The notes under the pieces were generated by a model that was given only the letters and a program-made list of their open reading frames with translations, had not been told where the DNA came from and ran no database searches. DNA of 64,000 nt, taken from positions 1 through 64,000 of the forward strand of contig JAQBOA010000008.1 of the NCBI GenBank assembly GCA_028288305.1, read 5' to 3'. This DNA is from Mucilaginibacter sp. (GTDB taxonomy: Bacteria > Bacteroidota > Bacteroidia > Sphingobacteriales > Sphingobacteriaceae). Positions 60,976-64,000 of this stretch are shown here, piece by piece. The position numbers were made by a program, and so were the translations under genes. The first letter of the stretch is position 1, and each line of letters starts with the position of its first letter.

Positions 60976-62874
60976 TTATTGCGGTTTTACAACCAGTACA
61001 GGCACGTTCACCTTATGACGAACCTTATTAACGGTAGTGCCAAAAATAAGATCCTTTAATACTTTATGCCCGTGCGAACCCATTACAATGAAATCAATTT
61101 TCTCATCATTTATAATTTTTGCAATGGAGTTTGCCGCATTGCCAAATCCTATATGAGCCTTGGCATCATAGCCGAGTTTGTTTAATGCCTCCACATATTT
61201 ATCCAGGTTATTCACATCACTTTGTGTCTCGTGGTCCATTATTTCAGTGCCGTAATAGCGTGCCCCAGCTGTTTCTACAACATGGATTAATGTATAAACT
61301 GCATTTTTTCCACCCTGCATAATGGCATGCCGGATACTATCACGGTCGTTTTTTGAAAAATCAATGGATATTCCTATATGCTTATAAATTACAGGTTTTA
61401 TGTCGTGAATGGTTGAAGCCAACCCATGCGGCACCCTTGCAGGGGTATCGTGATGTTTAAATAACAGAGGTCTCAAAAACACATAAAGTAATAACATGGC
61501 GATGCAGATAACAAGCGGAATCACCAAACCATACATCCACATATGCGAGGCGGGATATTGTTTTATCCAGTCACTTAGCTGCCCTATCACTAATTTGGCA
61601 TTTAATCCTATTATTAACGCTGCACTTGCCCATGCCAGTATTTTTACTCTTAAGCTGATCGCAAATTTTCCCATGCGTTTGCGGTCTGAGGTGAAATGAA
61701 TAAGTGGTATAACAGCAAAACCAAGTTGAAGGCTTAAAACTACCTGGCTTAATATGATGAGGCTGCCCAGGCCGGATTCTCCAAAATAAATAATAGTAAA
61801 AACAGATGGGATGATGGCCATTAATCTTGTCAATAACCTGCGCAGCCATGGCTCAATACGCAAATTAATATGCCCTTCCATAATAATTTGCCCGGCAAGC
61901 GTACCAGTGATGGTTGAACTTTGACCCGAAGCTATTAACGCTATGGCAAATAAAGTAGGGGCAAGGGTGCCAAAAATATGTTGAAGCAATTTATAGGCAT
62001 CCTGAATTTCGGCAACCTGGAAGTACCCATTTTTAAAAAAAGCGCTTGCCGCTAATATTAATATGGCAGCGTTTACCACAAATGCCAGGTTAAGTGCTAT
62101 AGCCGTGTCAAACAGGTTGAACTTAATAGCAGATTTTAGCCCTTCATTTGTTCTGGTGATCTGTCGTGTTTGAACCAGGGACGAATGCAAATAGAGGTTG
62201 TGCGGCATTACAGTTGCCCCTATTATACCAATGGATATATATAGCATCCGCTGGCTTATTAAATCACTTTTAAATATGTTATTAGGAATAAAGCCTTTGG
62301 CTATCTCCAAAGCATTAGGGCCGACTATAAACATTTCAATCAAAAAAGAGGCGCCCATTATAAATATCATCGACATGATAAATATTTCCAATTTGCGCAT
62401 GCCTTTGTTCATCAAAAAAAGCATTAAAACGGTATCAGTCATCGTAAGTGATACACCCCAGATCAAAGGCAGGTGGAACAATAACTGAAGCCCGATAGCC
62501 ATACCGATAACCTCGGCCAGGTCACAGGCTATAATTGCTATTTGAGCCAGTATATACAGGCAAAAATTTATAAACTTTGGATAGGAATTTTTTGAGGCCT
62601 GGGCCAGGTCGAGGCCCCGTACAATGCCCAGCCTGGCGCTTAATGATTGCAGTAATAAAGCTATAAGGTTTGATGCGAATAATATCCATATTAACCGGTA
62701 ACCAAATGCACTCCCGCCCGCAATATCAGTTGCCCAGTTTCCGGGGTCCATATAACCAACACTAATTAGGTAGGCAGGTCCAATAAAAGCTAAAATTTTG
62801 CGCCAACCGGTTTTGTTTTCCGTTTTTACAGAACTGTGTACATTACTTAATGATTGTTGTGAATTATTACTCAT
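60976..62874 (-). CDS. Nramp family divalent metal transporter with C-terminal UspA domain
   Basis: Nramp motif SVGYMDPGNWATDIAGGSAFGY; C-terminal Usp motif (DFIVMGSHGHKVLKDLIFGTTVNKVRHKVNVPVLVVKP). Confidence 0.95.
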   Translation of the reverse strand: MSNNSQQSLSNVHSSVKTENKTGWRKILAFIGPAYLISVGYMDPGNWATDIAGGSAFGYRLIWILFASNLIALLLQSLSARLGIVRGLDLAQASKNSYPKFINFCLYILAQIAIIACDLAEVIGMAIGLQLLFHLPLIWGVSLTMTDTVLMLFLMNKGMRKLEIFIMSMIFIMGASFLIEMFIVGPNALEIAKGFIPNNIFKSDLISQRMLYISIGIIGATVMPHNLYLHSSLVQTRQITRTNEGLKSAIKFNLFDTAIALNLAFVVNAAILILAASAFFKNGYFQVAEIQDAYKLLQHIFGTLAPTLFAIALIASGQSSTITGTLAGQIIMEGHINLRIEPWLRRLLTRLMAIIPSVFTIIYFGESGLGSLIILSQVVLSLQLGFAVIPLIHFTSDRKRMGKFAISLRVKILAWASAALIIGLNAKLVIGQLSDWIKQYPASHMWMYGLVIPLVICIAMLLLYVFLRPLLFKHHDTPARVPHGLASTIHDIKPVIYKHIGISIDFSKNDRDSIRHAIMQGGKNAVYTLIHVVETAGARYYGTEIMDHETQSDVNNLDKYVEALNKLGYDAKAHIGFGNAANSIAKIINDEKIDFIVMGSHGHKVLKDLIFGTTVNKVRHKVNVPVLVVKPQ

Positions 62875-63521
62875 ATAGCAACCAATAAATTATTAGCAAC
62901 CTCGCGGCTTATTTGTATTTTTTTATCTTCCATTTGCAACACCACAGAATGATCAAATTCGATGATCTCTGCAATGCTGATTTTTTTTCCAATTATAAGT
63001 TCCTGTTTTTCGAGGTACTTTAAAAATTCCGGGGAATGATTACGTACAGCCCAAATTGTCCCGCTTTCGTTAAGGCCGATTGCTGATACAAGTTTAAGAT
63101 CATGTATTTTAAATAATCCGTTACAGTCAGGAATTGGTTCCCCATGCGGATCATATTCGGGAAAACCCATAAATTTATCCAGCCTGTCAATCAATTCATT
63201 CGAAGAAATATGTTCCATCTCTTCGGCCATTTCATGCACCTCATCCCACTTAAAGTCTAATTTTTCAACCAAAAAATATTCCCATAAGCGGTGTTTGCGA
63301 ATAATACTTATGGCAATTTTTTCACCTGCAGAGGTGAGATTAACCCCCTGGTAAGGTGTATAATTTATTAATTCCTTATCAGATAGCTTTTTAAGCATAT
63401 CTGTAACTGACGATGCTTTAGTATTTAATAAGGCAGCAAGCTGGTTAGTGCTAACATTCTCAGCATTAAGTGACAGGTGATATATCGATTTTAAATAGTT
63501 TTCTTCGGCTAATGTATTCAT
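62871..63521 (-). CDS. DtxR/MntR family metal-dependent regulator
   Basis: EENYLKSIYHLS, LAALLNTKASSVTDMLKKLSDKELINYTPYQGVNLTSAGEKIA, C-terminal FeoA/SH3-like part. Overlaps the Nramp start by 4 bp. Confidence 0.94.
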   Translation of the reverse strand: MNTLAEENYLKSIYHLSLNAENVSTNQLAALLNTKASSVTDMLKKLSDKELINYTPYQGVNLTSAGEKIAISIIRKHRLWEYFLVEKLDFKWDEVHEMAEEMEHISSNELIDRLDKFMGFPEYDPHGEPIPDCNGLFKIHDLKLVSAIGLNESGTIWAVRNHSPEFLKYLEKQELIIGKKISIAEIIEFDHSVVLQMEDKKIQISREVANNLLVAI

Positions 63522-63535
63522 TTATACAAATCTAA

Positions 63536-63565
63536 TAATATATTTAGACAAGCCTAAATATATTA
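63536..63565. promoter_or_regulatory. Probable MntR/DtxR-type operator
   Basis: Perfect 12-6-12 palindrome TAATATATTTAG acaagc CTAAATATATTA immediately upstream of the MntR-like start. Confidence 0.75.
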
Positions 63566-63649
63566 TAAATAAAAAATTTATTTCTGTTAAAATAGTTTTT
63601 TAAAAAATTTTATTTTGCTGATTAAGGAAAACTATATATTTGTTGGATT

Positions 63650-64000
63650 ATGGCTGCTGAATTAGATAAAATAGACCTCCAAATACTTAAGATATTACAA
63701 GAGAACGGGCGGATAACAAACCTCCAGTTATCGAACGAGATAGGGCTTTCACCAGCTCCAACTTTGGAGCGCGTACGCAAGCTGGAGAACGCTGAATATA
63801 TTAAGAGTTATCATGCATTGGTTGATGAAGAAAAGTTGGGCCTGGGTATAAAAACATTTATCCAGATATCGCTCGATTTTCATCAAAAAGATACGATCCA
63901 AAAATTTTTAGAAGAGATTCAAAATATTAAAGAGGTTACAGAATGTCATCATGTAACCGGTCAATGTGACTTTTTGCTCAAAGTATATGTGCGCGATATA
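63650..64000 (+). CDS. Lrp/AsnC family transcriptional regulator, 3' truncated by window edge
   Basis: MAAELDKIDLQILKILQENGRITNLQLSNEIGLSPAPTLERVRKLENAEYI. Not in the ORF track because it runs off the end. Confidence 0.93.
   Translation, partial: MAAELDKIDLQILKILQENGRITNLQLSNEIGLSPAPTLERVRKLENAEYIKSYHALVDEEKLGLGIKTFIQISLDFHQKDTIQKFLEEIQNIKEVTECHHVTGQCDFLLKVYVRDI

Noticed and set aside
1-64000. tRNA/rRNA genes
   Set aside because: Scanned by eye for T-loop and acceptor patterns; none convincing. A tRNAscan-SE run would settle it.

Overview
The 64 kb window is chromosomal DNA from an AT-rich Bacteroidetes genome. Gene content and repeat style look like Sphingobacteriaceae (Mucilaginibacter/Pedobacter-like); this is inference, with no database search. 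Most of it is ordinary core metabolism and transport: rnr, a polyprenyl synthase, topA, mnmA, proBA, a pst phosphate operon with porin, an OMF-RND-MFP efflux operon, MscS, aroQ, a Xer recombinase, prmC, ribD, a dipeptide epimerase, smpB, and an Nramp-Usp transporter with a DtxR/MntR regulator. Accessory features are a REP-associated tyrosine transposase (RAYT) bracketed by perfect 33-bp inverted REP-type palindromes, a damaged IS3-like element, several palindromic or cloverleaf interspersed repeats (one flanked by a 21-bp direct repeat at a gene end, one set inside the prmC reading frame), and a frameshifted TolB-like gene. The best candidate for something undescribed is a 1374-aa multi-sensor membrane protein with an atypical cytoplasmic P-loop domain, preceded by two stacked perfect dyads. 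The RAYT/REP unit and the repeat insertions come next. No rRNA, tRNA or CRISPR array was recognised.
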